NCBI GenBank assembly: GCA_035696365.1
Contig: DASRQS010000021.1
Coordinates: 3,940-67,939 of the forward strand
DNA from: JALYLC01 sp035696365
Lineage (GTDB): Bacteria; Actinomycetota; Thermoleophilia; Gaiellales; JALYLC01
DNA length: 64,000 nucleotides
Direction: 5' to 3'
The position numbers and the translations under genes were made by a program. Position 1 is the first letter of the stretch. Each line of letters starts with the position of its first letter. The notes beneath the pieces are model-generated. The model saw only the letters and a program-made list of their open reading frames with translations, searched no databases and was not told the origin of the DNA. Of this stretch, positions 51,395 through 60,518 are shown one piece after another.

Positions 51395-51625
51395 ATGCGA
51401 ACGCGGACTGCGATGCGACCCGGCTTCGTGTCGCGCCCTCTCGCTCCGACGCACCAGGAGATCGCGGCGCTGCGCGCGCTGCAGGAATCTGCATCAACGC
51501 CAGGCACGGATCACCCCGTCTGGGGCGCCCTCATTTCCAAGGACCTGGCCTGGCTTGACTTCGAGACGCAGCCAGCAACTATTCGGCTCACGCCCCTCGG
51601 ACAGGCATTCGACACGCGGGCTTGA
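51395..51625 (+). CDS. Small hypothetical protein
   Basis: From ATG 51395 (or 51413), about 76 residues with coding-like sequence: PTHQEIAALRALQESASTPG, HPVWGALISKDLAWLDFETQ and PATIRLTPLGQAFDTRA, suggesting a small winged-helix-like fold. A short segment EKAALGALQEAAPTP read from the minus strand near 54250-54300 resembles its EIAALRALQESASTP. No known family. Confidence 0.35.
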   Translation: MRTRTAMRPGFVSRPLAPTHQEIAALRALQESASTPGTDHPVWGALISKDLAWLDFETQPATIRLTPLGQAFDTRA

Positions 51626-51982
51626 CTCACTAAACAGCCGAACGCGGCACGGCGTCAACACAGCGAGACCCCGCCGCAAGAGTTCTGCCGGCGTCTGGCT
51701 GTCGGATCCTCGCGGCTACGCCGGCGGAAGCAGAGCAGCCGTTCTCGTTTGCGGTGCTCGGCGACCTGCTCGAGCCGGTCGGCGATGAGGTGCTCGCGGC
51801 GACATCGGCGAAGTATGGCTCCCGCGCGCCTCCGACACCATGCTCCCGCCCATCAACCCGACGCCGCAGGAAGCTCACCCGGGTGAGATGGCGCGTGCGG
51901 CCATGCGCGCGCCGCGCACGAGTGGGATACTGATCCGGTTCCCAAACGAGCGCTCACGCTGTGTGGGCGAGGAGGTGTCGGC
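51626..51982. other. Gene-poor stretch before the SHOCT gene
   Basis: One plus-strand frame contains a short coding-like segment (FAVLGDLLEPVGDEVLAATS near 51735-51800) with no start or domain. The promoter of the SHOCT gene probably lies near the right end. Confidence 0.35.
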
Positions 51983-52375
51983 GTGGTACTCGCCGCGAAC
52001 TACCCGTTCCTGGACGTCATGTGGTCGATGCTCGTGTTTTTCGCGTGGGTGATCTGGTTCTGGCTGCTGATCACCGTCTTCGGAGACATCTTCCGTAGGC
52101 ACGACATCGGCGGCGGAGCCAAGGTGCTGTGGATGATCTTCGTGATCGTGCTGCCCTACCTCGGCGTCTTCATCTACCTGATAGCAGAGAACAAGGGGAT
52201 TGCAGAGCGCAACGAGGCCCGGGCGCGCCAATCACGGCAGCAGTTCGACGACTACGTACAGGGTGTCGCGACGGGAGGCGCGGCGGCCGAGATCGAGAAG
52301 GCCAAGGCGCTGCTCGACAGCGGCGCCATCACGCAAGCCGAGTTCGACGCGCTCAAGCAAAAGGCCCTGTCCTGA
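51983..52375 (+). CDS. Membrane protein with PLD-N-type TM region and C-terminal SHOCT domain
   Basis: A 130-residue protein with two N-terminal TM helices (MWSMLVFFAWVIWFWLLITV and VLWMIFVIVLPYLGVFIYLI) separated by FGDIFRRHDIGGG, the phospholipase D N-terminal-type pattern. A linker follows, and then a SHOCT motif (EIEKAKALLDSGAITQAEFD, ALKQKAL). GGAGG lies about 7 nt before the start. SHOCT segments mediate oligomerisation. Function unknown. Confidence 0.85.
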   Translation: MVLAANYPFLDVMWSMLVFFAWVIWFWLLITVFGDIFRRHDIGGGAKVLWMIFVIVLPYLGVFIYLIAENKGIAERNEARARQSRQQFDDYVQGVATGGAAAEIEKAKALLDSGAITQAEFDALKQKALS

Positions 52376-52490
52376 CCTCGGCGACGACGCCGGCGACTGA
52401 AGACGCACGATGCCAGGTCGAGGGCTCGCCACTCGAACGAGCGCGACCATGAGATGCTGCCCCGTGTAGTGAGGTGCGACCGGATCGAGA

Positions 52491-52514
52491 GGGAAACCGG
52501 AATCTAGGTTTCCC
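52491..52514. terminator. Hairpin downstream of the SHOCT gene
   Basis: GGGAAACC and GGTTTCCC form an 8-bp stem with an 8-base loop, 116 bp after the SHOCT stop. A strong GAGGAGG with a tiny ATG frame (four codons) lies at about 52542-52572 and has no evident meaning. The rest of 52376-52722 shows no gene. Confidence 0.35.
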
Positions 52515-52722
52515 GACATCGGAGAGGCGGGTCATAGCAACAGAGGAGGGTATTGATGCCCATCGTTTGAGTACGAGCCCGGGCTGGCAGCATCGACGCA
52601 GGATCGCACGACGTCGGCGCTAGCTGGAGCCGTAGGCAGCGCCCAAGTGCGGCACGCTCCAAAGGATCATCCGGAGGAGCGACCGTTCAACGCCTCCGAT
52701 CACGTCGCCTCCGTCATTGGGA

Positions 52723-54114
52723 TCAACTCTCCTGCTGCTCGAGCTTGGCGGGAAGGAGCCAGGCCGCGCCGAGTCCGATGAGCCCGAACGCTGCGAGGAC
52801 GATCATCGCCACCGCGTAGGATCGGGTTCCGAGGGCGACGACGGACACCAGGATCGTGCCGGCGATCGCGGTACCGAAGGTCGAGCCCAGGTTGGACACG
52901 CTGCGCGACAACCCCGAGATCTCGCCCTGCAGTTCTTCGGGGAAGCTCGACTGCACGACGTTTACCGAAGGGGTCAGCATGGCACCCAGGCCGAGGCCGA
53001 TGAGCAGAAGCCCGGGCACGAAGGCGACGACTCTCGACGAGGCATGGACGAAGCCGAGCAAGAGTCCGATCCCGGCCAGGGTGATGACGAAGCCGGCCAC
53101 GATCAGCGTCCGTTGCGAGTACTTCTTGGCGAGTCGCGCCGCAAGGAGGGACGAGACCAGGATGCCGACCGTCGCTGCGGTGAACACAACGCCCGTCCCG
53201 ACCGCGCTATACCCACGAACGGTTTGCAGGAAGACGGACACGACGAACGACACCCCCATGAGAAGCAGCCACTGCATGTTTTGCGTGACAAGGGCGAGAT
53301 TGCACGTGCGCTTCTTGAACAGCCCGGTCGACAGCAGCGGCTCCTTCCCCGCGCGCTCGCGAGCGCGGATGTAGAAGAAGAAGCCGATCAGGAACATGGC
53401 TCCGAGCACGAAGAACACGACGAAGAGCGTGTTGTTGCTCCCGGCCTGCAGGATCCCGAACACCACGAAGAACATGCCCACCGCCGACAGAATCGCTCCG
53501 ACCGCGTCGAAGGGTCGCGTCGGGTCGGGCGGAAGCGGATCGACGAGGCGACGGCTGAGCAAGACGATCGTCGCGACGACCAGTGCCTGGAAGATGAACG
53601 CGGCCCGCCAGCTGATTGCCGTGGTGATGAGACCCCCGATCAATGGGCCTGCGGCGGCGCCAATTCCTCCCAACCCGCTGATCACGCCGAAGGCCCAGGC
53701 ACGCGAGCTGAGCTCGCTGAACCACAACGTCGCCAGGATGTAGACGGGAGGGATCAACAACGCCGTACCGACGCCCTCGAGCACCGAGTTGCCGAGGATC
53801 AGCACGCTCAGACCCGGGGACAGCGCGCTCAGCAGAGCGCCGATCCCGTACAGTGTCAGGCCCGCGATAAAGCACCGCTTGCGACCCCAACGATCGGTCA
53901 ACTTGCTACACGGGATCATCAGGATCGCCATGATCAGCAAGAACAGGGTAATCGTCGTCTGCACACCCTCAACGGTCGTATCCAGGTCGTGGCTGATATC
54001 CGTGATCATCACGTTCATGTTCGAGCCGGCGAAACTGCAGATGAACTGGGCAAGCGCGAGAGGAAGGATCAACCTCTTCGCAGACATCACCGCAGCGACC
54101 GGATTCTCACTCAC
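52723..54114 (-). CDS. MFS transporter, drug:H+ antiporter type
   Basis: A 463-residue, 14-TM-like MFS protein. N-terminal FAGSNMNVMITDISHDLDTT, motif A PCSKLTDRWGRKRCF, and motif C GIGAAAGPLIGGLITTAISW are present. The C-terminal half includes AARLAKKYSQRTLIVAGF and MLTPSVNVVQSSFPEELQGE. It probably exports drugs or other small hydrophobic compounds. GTG start at 54114. It has no adjacent regulator. Its GC content is slightly lower than the flanks. Confidence 0.9.
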   Translation of the reverse strand: MSENPVAAVMSAKRLILPLALAQFICSFAGSNMNVMITDISHDLDTTVEGVQTTITLFLLIMAILMIPCSKLTDRWGRKRCFIAGLTLYGIGALLSALSPGLSVLILGNSVLEGVGTALLIPPVYILATLWFSELSSRAWAFGVISGLGGIGAAAGPLIGGLITTAISWRAAFIFQALVVATIVLLSRRLVDPLPPDPTRPFDAVGAILSAVGMFFVVFGILQAGSNNTLFVVFFVLGAMFLIGFFFYIRARERAGKEPLLSTGLFKKRTCNLALVTQNMQWLLLMGVSFVVSVFLQTVRGYSAVGTGVVFTAATVGILVSSLLAARLAKKYSQRTLIVAGFVITLAGIGLLLGFVHASSRVVAFVPGLLLIGLGLGAMLTPSVNVVQSSFPEELQGEISGLSRSVSNLGSTFGTAIAGTILVSVVALGTRSYAVAMIVLAAFGLIGLGAAWLLPAKLEQQES

Positions 54115-54324
54115 GCGATATCACCATCGAAACGGGTGTCAGCTCGACGAGGCTCCGACAAGAGACCAAGTCCGCCTTCGTCGATGCCGCGTCTCATCGC
54201 GTCAAGGTACGCTCATCTACCCCTGGACGCAACGATGCCCGCTAGGGGCGTAGGCGCGGCCTCCTGCAACGCCCCCAGAGCAGCCTTCTCCTCATCGTTT
54301 AGGGCGTGCGCTCCGGCACCCCGC

Positions 54325-54347
54325 GGGCTCCTGACCGTCAGGAGCCC
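54325..54347. repeat. Perfect 11-bp-arm palindrome
   Basis: GGGCTCCTGAC, one C, and the exact reverse complement. It lies in the scarred region between the MFS gene and the DedA remnant. It shares the CCTGAC/GTCAGG core of the REP-like repeats elsewhere in the window. Confidence 0.5.
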
Positions 54348-54470
54348 ACACGACGCCGATCCCAAAGTCGACGGTCTGCCTCGCGGGAGCTGGCGTACCA
54401 GGTCGCGTGCCAGGTTTCTCTGCCCGCGGCATCCGTGCGCGCGTACAGGTTGCCGGTGCCGCCCGGACGC
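54338..54470 (-). pseudogene. Possible N-terminal remnant of a tyrosine recombinase
   Basis: The minus-strand frame ending at 54338 reads GTGNLYARTDAAGRETWHAT then WYASSREADRRL, which resembles the beta-rich N-terminal arm-binding domain of phage-type integrases (pattern YxRxDxxGxxTWYxxW). Nothing of the catalytic domain is present. The call rests on a short resemblance, but the adjacent tRNA-His scar makes an integrase relic plausible. Confidence 0.35.
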
Positions 54471-54497
54471 CGGGACCGTGGAGTCGTGGTCGTAGCC

Positions 54498-54816
54498 ACG
54501 CGGAGTCGCCGAGGATGGCACCGAGCGTGCCTGCAGCGATGACGAACCCGAGCTCGAGCGTGCCGTGGGAGGCGAGCACGGACGCGGCGTTCAGCGTCGT
54601 CTCGCCGGGGAAGAACGGAACGATCGCGTCGCAGAAAACCAGCGCGAAGATCGTCAGATACGCGACGAGGCCGGTAGAGATGCCCACGACGTCCTCGTTG
54701 AAGAACGAGTAGAGGATCACTCCGACGACGGCCACGACGATCACGGCGCAGGCCCCGACGACGATGCAGAAGGTCGCGCGCCGGTTCACGGCGCGCCGGC
54801 CGTCCGGGCGCGGCAT
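54498..54816 (-). pseudogene. Truncated DedA/SNARE-associated membrane protein
   Basis: From ATG 54816 the first 106 residues match the start of a DedA family protein: a TM helix, then STGLVAYLTIFALVFCDAIV, PFFPGETTLNAASVLASHG and AAGTLGAILGDSA. Immediately after GDSA, where TM-helix and Arg-rich motifs should continue, the homology stops and the frame runs into unrelated sequence (ORF end 54292). The gene has lost its C-terminal half by a rearrangement. Confidence 0.8.
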
Positions 54817-55080
54817 ATGCCTTCACGGGCCGTCATTGGAGGCTGGCGCTTCGCCGCACGGCATCGATTGCGCGCCACGGTCGCAGCCAGCATGGCACAC
54901 CGGAGCGACGAGATCTACAGGCCGTGCGAGAGTCTGAGAGACCGAGAGAGACGAGCTCTAAACCGCCGACTGTCCCCGCTAACCATGCCGGTTTTGTCGT
55001 TTCACATGACGTCGGCGTCCGACCAGTGCTGCGCTCAGCCATACTGAGCGGTGTCGGAACCGCTTCTGGGAGGCTTGCCG

Positions 55081-55410
55081 ATGCAGCGCGTCCTGTTCTT
55101 CCCGCTCGGCATTCTCGGTGGGCTGCTCGCCACGATGATCGGTCGCAGGGCGGCCAGGCGACTCTGGGCGGCCGTCGATGACGAGGCACTCCCCTCGCCG
55201 GACCACCGTGACGTCTCCTCGCCGAAACTCGTCGCTGCCCTCGCGATCGAGGGCGCTATCTTCGGCGTCGCCCGTGGTGTCACCGACCGCGGATTGCGCA
55301 GGGCCGTTCAATGGGCGACTGGAGAGTGGCCCGGCAGCCACCGCTCGACCTCACACGACGAAGAGCTCGACCAGGCCGAGCTCCCAGACACGTCCAGCAC
55401 CCCCGGCTAG
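55081..55410 (+). CDS. DUF4235 membrane protein
   Basis: A 109-residue protein: one or two hydrophobic segments (VLFFPLGILGGLLATMIGRR), then LVAALAIEGAIFGVARGVTD and a conserved TGEWPG, the DUF4235 pattern seen across actinobacteria. GGGAGG lies 7 nt before ATG 55081, which fixes the start over the GTG at 55051. Function unknown. Confidence 0.85.
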   Translation: MQRVLFFPLGILGGLLATMIGRRAARRLWAAVDDEALPSPDHRDVSSPKLVAALAIEGAIFGVARGVTDRGLRRAVQWATGEWPGSHRSTSHDEELDQAELPDTSSTPG

Positions 55411-55464
55411 CTCCCGCCGACTGTCCCGCGGGACCAAGCGCCGAGGCCGCACAGACCGGCGACC

Positions 55465-56060
55465 GTGCTCATCGGCGACGACGCCGTCCGGCCCCTGCAC
55501 GCGCACCTGCGCGCGATGGGGCATGTGGAGAAACTCGACCTCTTCATCTACAGCCGCGGGGGAGCGATCGACGTGCCGTGGCGCGTCGTCTCTGCGTTAC
55601 GCCAGATGAGCGACGAGTGGAACATCCTGATCCCGTTCCGCGCGAACAGCGCCGCGACGCTCCTCGCACTCGGGGCAGACGAGATCGTCATGGGCATGCA
55701 AGGCGAACTCGGACCCATCGATCCGATCATGTCCGTCAGCCGCATGATCCCCCAGCCGGGCGGCGGGCACGGCCTCGCACAGGACAACATCAGCGTCGAG
55801 GACGTCATCGCCTACACGAAGTTCGTGCAGGAGCGCGCGGGGCTCGCTGACCAGCCGGCGCTGTCGGCCGCCCTTGGAAAGCTGACCGACCGCGTCGATG
55901 CCGTCGCTCTCGGCAGCGTGTACCGCACCCATCTGCACATCCGGGACGTCGCGCGCCGCATGCTCACGTCCCGCAAGAACCCGCCCACAGAAGAGGTCAT
56001 CGGGGCGATCGTCGAGAACCACGAGCCGCCGCCGAGGTCACCGGAACGGCTTGCCTACAA
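55465..56060 (+). pseudogene. Clp-fold serine protease (SDH family), truncated at both ends
   Basis: The frame encodes the core of an SDH-type (PF01972-like) serine proteinase: KLDLFIYSRGGAIDVPWRVV, then the catalytic region PFRANSAATLLALGADEIVM with the likely nucleophile Ser, and GELGPIDPIMS. The N-terminal part is short, with no ribosome site, and from about 56025 the homology ends. The open frame continues to 56163 only by reading antisense through a tRNA fragment (GERRDSNPRP). Full-length relatives are near 280 residues. It is probably inactive or altered. Confidence 0.72.
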
Positions 56061-56061
56061 G

Positions 56062-56104
56062 GGTGAGAGACGGGATTCGAACCCGCGACCTCGCGGACCA
56101 CATC
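56062..56104 (-). tRNA. 3' half of tRNA-His (anticodon GUG), integration scar
   Basis: On the minus strand 43 nt match a tRNA from the anticodon loop (ATGTGGT, anticodon GTG) through the 3' anticodon stem CCGCG, variable loop AGGTC, T-arm GCGGGTTCGAATCCCGT and acceptor strand CTCTCAC to C73, the discriminator special to tRNA-His. The 5' half does not fit: the bases before the loop (TCAGG) do not pair with CCGCG. This is what an integrase leaves when an element recombines in a tRNA anticodon loop. Not a functional tRNA. Confidence 0.75.
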
Positions 56105-56108
56105 CTGA

Positions 56109-59100
56109 TCAGCGGCCAAGCGACCGCACGAATGCGTCCGCATCCGCGACCCTCGCCCAGTAGCCCTTTCCCTGGTACAGGCGGAGGGCATGGCTGGCCT
56201 CGGTCGCGGCTTCCTCGAGGCGCCCCGCGCGATGCAGCGCCCGGGCGACGGTCAGTCGAGCGTCGGCGATCAGGAGCACCCAGTCACCGGCGGCGGCGAT
56301 TGCTACGCCACGGCGGGCCAGCACGAGAGCGGCGTCGACCTCACCCTCGGCCAGGTGGACCTCGGAGAGAACGATGTGCGCTCGCGCCTGAGCCTCGTAT
56401 CCACCGGCGGACTGCGCGAGATCGCGCGCGGCTCCCGCCTGCTCGCGTGCCTCGCCGAGATTCCCCAGTCTCACCTCGGCGAGAGCGAGCCGGCTCTGCG
56501 CCAAAGCGACCTCCCAGACGTCGCCGCGCCGCTCGTGCTCTGCGACCATCGGCCGGAGTACTCCCCGAGCCTCTTCAAACCGGCTCGCTTGCAAGAGCAT
56601 GAGCACGTGCGTCTCGACGAGCCGCCACGAGTCGATCAGGCCGAGATCCTGTTCGATCTCGCGAGCGCTGTCGAGCAGCCTCCAGGCCTGCTCGGGGCGC
56701 CCGGCAAGCAGAGCGAGCATCGCTTGACCGAGCATCAGCTCCGCCCTAACGGTTGGTCGCACGCCGAGTTCGTCGATCAGCCGGCCCAACAGCGCCTCCG
56801 CCTCAGGCACGGGAATCGGAGATTCGACGATCGCCCAGACCAGACTGGAGAGCGCCCAGACCGTGTCCTCATCGGCTGCACGCACGACTTCGAGCGCGCG
56901 CTCGGCCAATGCCAGCGCGGAGGCGGCCCGCCCGTCGGCGCACTCGTGCGTGGACTGTGTGCACAGCGCGGCCGCCAGCGCACGTGGGTCGTCGAGCTCT
57001 TCGAGCTCGCGCAATGCGGCGCCGACGTCGATTACCTCCCGCTGCGCGACGGCGAACGCATCCACATCCACCCCCTGACGCACGAGCCGCGCGCGAAGCT
57101 CGAGCGCGCGCAGGCCGAGGTCGGCCGCGAGATCGGCCCCGGCAGTCAGCAGGCGTTCGATCTCGTCGCGCGGGAGCAGGTTCCAGCCCGCCGCGGCCAG
57201 CTCGACCATGGCCTCGGCCCTGCGCGGACTGCGTTCGGGAAGCAGGTTCAGGGCGCGTTCAAGCAGCTGCCGCGCGCCCGCAGGATCGCCCATCGAGTCC
57301 GCCCGCCGACCGGCCGCGGCGAGACGCGTCCCGGCCTCGGAGCGGATCTGCGCGGTGATCTCGTCCGCCAGGCCTAGCTCGGTGCGCAGGCGGCAGGCGT
57401 GCTCGAGATGGTCGCCCACCGCCGCGTCGCCCGCTCCCTCGTCATCCAGCCAGCGCGCCAGCCGCGTGTGCAGCTCGCTGCGCCGCTGTTTCGGCATCAG
57501 CCCGTAGGCTGCTTCCTGCAGAAGCGCATGCCCGAACTGCTGCCGGCCCGCAGCAGTTGGCGCGATCAGCTCGCGCTGTGTGAGGCGGTCGATATCGAGC
57601 GCAATGGGCCTGGCGACCAGCGCCTCCACCGCCGCCACTGAGAAGTCTCGCCCGACGACTGCGGCGACGCTCACCACCTCCCTCTCGGGCTCGGGCAGCG
57701 CCTCCACCCGGGCGCTCAGAAGCACCTGGATGGAGCGCGGCAGGCCACCGGACGGATCGTAATCCTCGACCAGCGCCGCGAGATGCTCGGCGAACAACGG
57801 GTTGCCCTCCGCGGCGGCGATCACGCGCTCGGCCTGTTCGGCCGGGAGGGCCGGACTCGCGTTGGTCAGAAGCCGGCGCGTCTGCGCGTCGTCGAGACGC
57901 TCGAGTCCGAGGGATACGGTGTTCGCGCCTGTTCCCCATGTCGTGCGCCGGTCCGTGAACTCCGGCCGGGCGGTGCAGACCACGAGCAGTGACCGGCGGC
58001 GAGCTCGTCCGACAAGCTGCTCGACGACATCCAGCAGCGCATCCTCGGCCCAGTGCACGTCCTCGAGCACGATCGCAACGGATCCTGCCGTCGCCATCGT
58101 TCCGATCAGGCGCGATGCAGCCCATGCGACGTCCGACGCTCCGGCCGCGCCGGTCGGAGCTAGGCAGGCGGCAACTGCCTCGGCTTCCGGATCGCCGGGC
58201 ATGAGGTCGCCGATCGCTTCAGCCGGAGTCGGCCCCTGGCCGAGCGCCCCCAGCGCCGCCTCGAGCAAGGGCTCCAGCGACGACGACGCGGCGCTAGCCC
58301 GGCAATGCCCGGTGAGAACGATGAGGCCGCGCCGGACTTGCGGCAGCTCCGCAACGAGCCGCGACTTGCCAATGCCCGGTTGCCCGAGGACTGTGACGAG
58401 ATGCGGTCTGGCAAGTTGCTCGGTCCGCTCCGCCACCAGATGCAGAAGGTCGAGCTCGGTCTGCCGTGCGACGATCGGCAGGTCAAATCGCCGGCGATGT
58501 GCCGGGGCATGTCGATCGACACCCGCGAGTCTCCAGGCGACGAGCGGATCCCGCTTGCCCTTCGCCGCCACAGGCGCGACCGGCTCACCACGGACAGCGT
58601 GTGCCACCAGACTCCAGGTCGCCTCACCAACCAGCACGGTGCCCGGCGGGGCTGCCTGCTGCAGGCGTGCCGCGAGGTTCACCGCGTCGCCCACCACGAG
58701 CGATTCGCCGGCCGTCGCGTCGCGTGCGAGCACGTCTCCCGTGTTCACTCCGATGCGGGCCTGGATCTCGCCCATGCCCCTGACGGCATCCCGCATCTCG
58801 AGCGCCGCGCGGACGCCCCGCAACGCATCGTCCTCGTGCACGACCGGGAGCCCGAAAACCGCGACGAGCGCGTCTCCGATTACCTTCTCGACCCTGCCAC
58901 CGTGCCGCTCGACGGGCTCTCGGGCGGCCGCATAGAAACGCGCCATCACTCCCCGCAGCACCTCCGGGTCGAGGCGATCGCCGAGCTCCGTCGATCCGAC
59001 TACGTCGCAGAACACCACTGTCACGGTCTTGCGGGCCTCGCGAGGCGGTTCTGCGGCAATCAGAAGCGGCCCCGCGCAGGCGTCACAGAAGCGGGCACCC

Positions 59101-59138
59101 TCCCGGTTCTGCTGCCCACACGCCGCGCAGATCGTCAT
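56109..59138 (-). CDS. Class III nucleotide cyclase / AAA ATPase / TPR regulator
   Basis: A 1009-residue protein. An N-terminal zinc ribbon (CAACGQQ, FCDACAG; about 4-21) precedes a class III cyclase domain (about 36-190) with both metal Asp (Asp45 in VFCDVVGST, Asp89 in KVIGDALVAVFG), Lys85 and the transition-state Asn/Arg in GDAVNLAARL, so it looks catalytically complete. An AAA-type NTPase follows: Walker A GQPGIGKSR (about 252-260), Walker B SVAIVLEDVHWAED. The C-terminal half is TPR-like helical repeats. ATG 59138 (MTICAACG) is chosen. It may make cAMP for the cNMP-binding proteins nearby. Confidence 0.92.
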   Translation of the reverse strand: MTICAACGQQNREGARFCDACAGPLLIAAEPPREARKTVTVVFCDVVGSTELGDRLDPEVLRGVMARFYAAAREPVERHGGRVEKVIGDALVAVFGLPVVHEDDALRGVRAALEMRDAVRGMGEIQARIGVNTGDVLARDATAGESLVVGDAVNLAARLQQAAPPGTVLVGEATWSLVAHAVRGEPVAPVAAKGKRDPLVAWRLAGVDRHAPAHRRRFDLPIVARQTELDLLHLVAERTEQLARPHLVTVLGQPGIGKSRLVAELPQVRRGLIVLTGHCRASAASSSLEPLLEAALGALGQGPTPAEAIGDLMPGDPEAEAVAACLAPTGAAGASDVAWAASRLIGTMATAGSVAIVLEDVHWAEDALLDVVEQLVGRARRRSLLVVCTARPEFTDRRTTWGTGANTVSLGLERLDDAQTRRLLTNASPALPAEQAERVIAAAEGNPLFAEHLAALVEDYDPSGGLPRSIQVLLSARVEALPEPEREVVSVAAVVGRDFSVAAVEALVARPIALDIDRLTQRELIAPTAAGRQQFGHALLQEAAYGLMPKQRRSELHTRLARWLDDEGAGDAAVGDHLEHACRLRTELGLADEITAQIRSEAGTRLAAAGRRADSMGDPAGARQLLERALNLLPERSPRRAEAMVELAAAGWNLLPRDEIERLLTAGADLAADLGLRALELRARLVRQGVDVDAFAVAQREVIDVGAALRELEELDDPRALAAALCTQSTHECADGRAASALALAERALEVVRAADEDTVWALSSLVWAIVESPIPVPEAEALLGRLIDELGVRPTVRAELMLGQAMLALLAGRPEQAWRLLDSAREIEQDLGLIDSWRLVETHVLMLLQASRFEEARGVLRPMVAEHERRGDVWEVALAQSRLALAEVRLGNLGEAREQAGAARDLAQSAGGYEAQARAHIVLSEVHLAEGEVDAALVLARRGVAIAAAGDWVLLIADARLTVARALHRAGRLEEAATEASHALRLYQGKGYWARVADADAFVRSLGR

Positions 59139-59335
59139 GCCGCCGAGTCTACGCGCGACCCGATGACTGCTCGAGTGCCCGCGATCAGCCGAAAGCGAAG
59201 CACCGGCGGCCAGAGCCGTGGCGTGCGTCAGCATCCGAAGCTCTAACCTGCACGTATCGCATCTCCCGCAGGGAGGCGGCTATGGCATTGGTGATCTGTC
59301 GAGACGCGCGGCCGTGAGGAGAGAGGAGAGAGAGA

Positions 59336-59953
59336 ATGCGCCTCTACTGGCTTCCGGGCACCGCGGCGATGGCGCCGCATGCGGCCCTTGCCGAGATCGG
59401 TGTCGACTACGAACTCGTGCTGGTCGAACGCGACGAGGCAGGAAACAGTCCACCCGAGTATCTCGCCCTGAATCCCTCGGGTCGCGTCCCCACCCTCGAA
59501 CACGGAGCAACGGTCATTACGGAGTCGGCTGCGATCCTGCTTTATCTCGCTGACCGCCACCCATCGGCACGTCTGGCCCCATCGGACCGGGCGGCCTTCT
59601 ATTCGTGGCTCGTGTTCCTGACGAACACCCTGCAGACGTCTTTGCTCCGGTTCGTCTACCCGAACCGCTATGGCGGCGCAGGCGTCCGCGAAGTGGCGGC
59701 GGCCGAGGCTCACGAGCATTTCCGCCGGCTCGAATCTGAACTCTCGGGGCGCAAGTGGCTGGTCGGAGAGCACCGCACAGGCGCCGACCTCTATCTGCTC
59801 ATGCTGACCCGCTGGGGGCGAGACCTGGCCCCGCCGGCTTGGCAGAGTCCCAACCTGCGCGCTCACTTCAGCAGGACGCTCGCCCTACCCGGCGTTCGCC
59901 GCATGTTCGACGAGGAGGATCTCGAACTACCACCTTGGAGCGCCGACGCCTAG
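59336..59953 (+). CDS. Glutathione S-transferase-like protein
   Basis: A 205-residue GST fold. The N-terminal thioredoxin-like domain (MRLYWLPGTAAMAPHAALAE) ends in the cis-Pro/ligand motif GRVPTLEHGATVITESAAIL, and the helical C-terminal domain includes KWLVGEHRTGADLYLLML. GAGAGGAGAGAG precedes the ATG. Actinobacteria usually lack glutathione, so the thiol or function may differ, or the gene may be acquired. Confidence 0.9.
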   Translation: MRLYWLPGTAAMAPHAALAEIGVDYELVLVERDEAGNSPPEYLALNPSGRVPTLEHGATVITESAAILLYLADRHPSARLAPSDRAAFYSWLVFLTNTLQTSLLRFVYPNRYGGAGVREVAAAEAHEHFRRLESELSGRKWLVGEHRTGADLYLLMLTRWGRDLAPPAWQSPNLRAHFSRTLALPGVRRMFDEEDLELPPWSADA

Positions 59954-60019
59954 CCTGATCTTGCGCTGTGCGCCGGCAGCGCTGAGCGCGAATGCACCAG
60001 CCGGCGGGTCAAACGGGTA

Positions 60020-60418
60020 TCAGCCGGCGAGCTGGTGTGCCAGCCGGTCAAGCAGCTTTTCCGCGACGGTAGGCTGGTGCTTCAGCATCGTCACGAAGTT
60101 CCATGCGCGCATGCCCCAGCAGATCATGCCCGCATCTGACGTGATGGTCGCCGTGCGCGTCGACTCGGCGAGCAGCGCGACCTCACCGAAGTAGTCCCCG
60201 GGTCCGAGCGTTCTGATCTTTTGGCCATCGATGAAAACATCGGCCGAGCCGGATTCGACGACGAAGAAGCCGATTCCCCCGTTGCCCTGATGGGTCATGC
60301 TCTCGCCGGCCGCTACCTCACGCCTTGCCAGCCAGCGCGCGACGCCGGGTAGGTCTCTGTCCGGAACGCCCGAGAACAATGGTATGGCTTTCAGGGCATC
60401 GACCGGCATTCCGGACAC
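60020..60418 (-). CDS. Stand-alone cyclic-nucleotide-binding domain protein
   Basis: A 132-residue single cNMP-binding domain: ALKAIPLFSGVPDRDLPGVA at the start, FFVVESGSADVFIDG, and phosphate-binding cassette GPGDYFGEVALLAESTRTAT with Glu and Arg intact. No HTH or other effector is fused. GTG 60418 or ATG 60409 start. It lies 100 bp downstream of an MFS protein that carries its own cNMP domain, in the same direction. Confidence 0.88.
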   Translation of the reverse strand: MSGMPVDALKAIPLFSGVPDRDLPGVARWLARREVAAGESMTHQGNGGIGFFVVESGSADVFIDGQKIRTLGPGDYFGEVALLAESTRTATITSDAGMICWGMRAWNFVTMLKHQPTVAEKLLDRLAHQLAG

Positions 60419-60518
60419 CGAACGACCCTACTGGAACGCAAGCACCGCGACAACATGCTTTGACGGCGGCCTGCCCATGTCCCCAGGCGGGTGTAGCAAC
60501 TCGCTCAGGCGCTTGACC

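Noticed and set aside
52542..52572. Tiny ATG frame behind a strong GAGGAGG site as a leader peptide
   Set aside because: It encodes only four codons, and no downstream gene on the plus strand follows that it could regulate.
56060..56163. C-terminal 35 residues of the SDH protease ORF as real protein
   Set aside because: They are the antisense translation of a tRNA fragment (GERRDSNPRP) and of sequence next to it.
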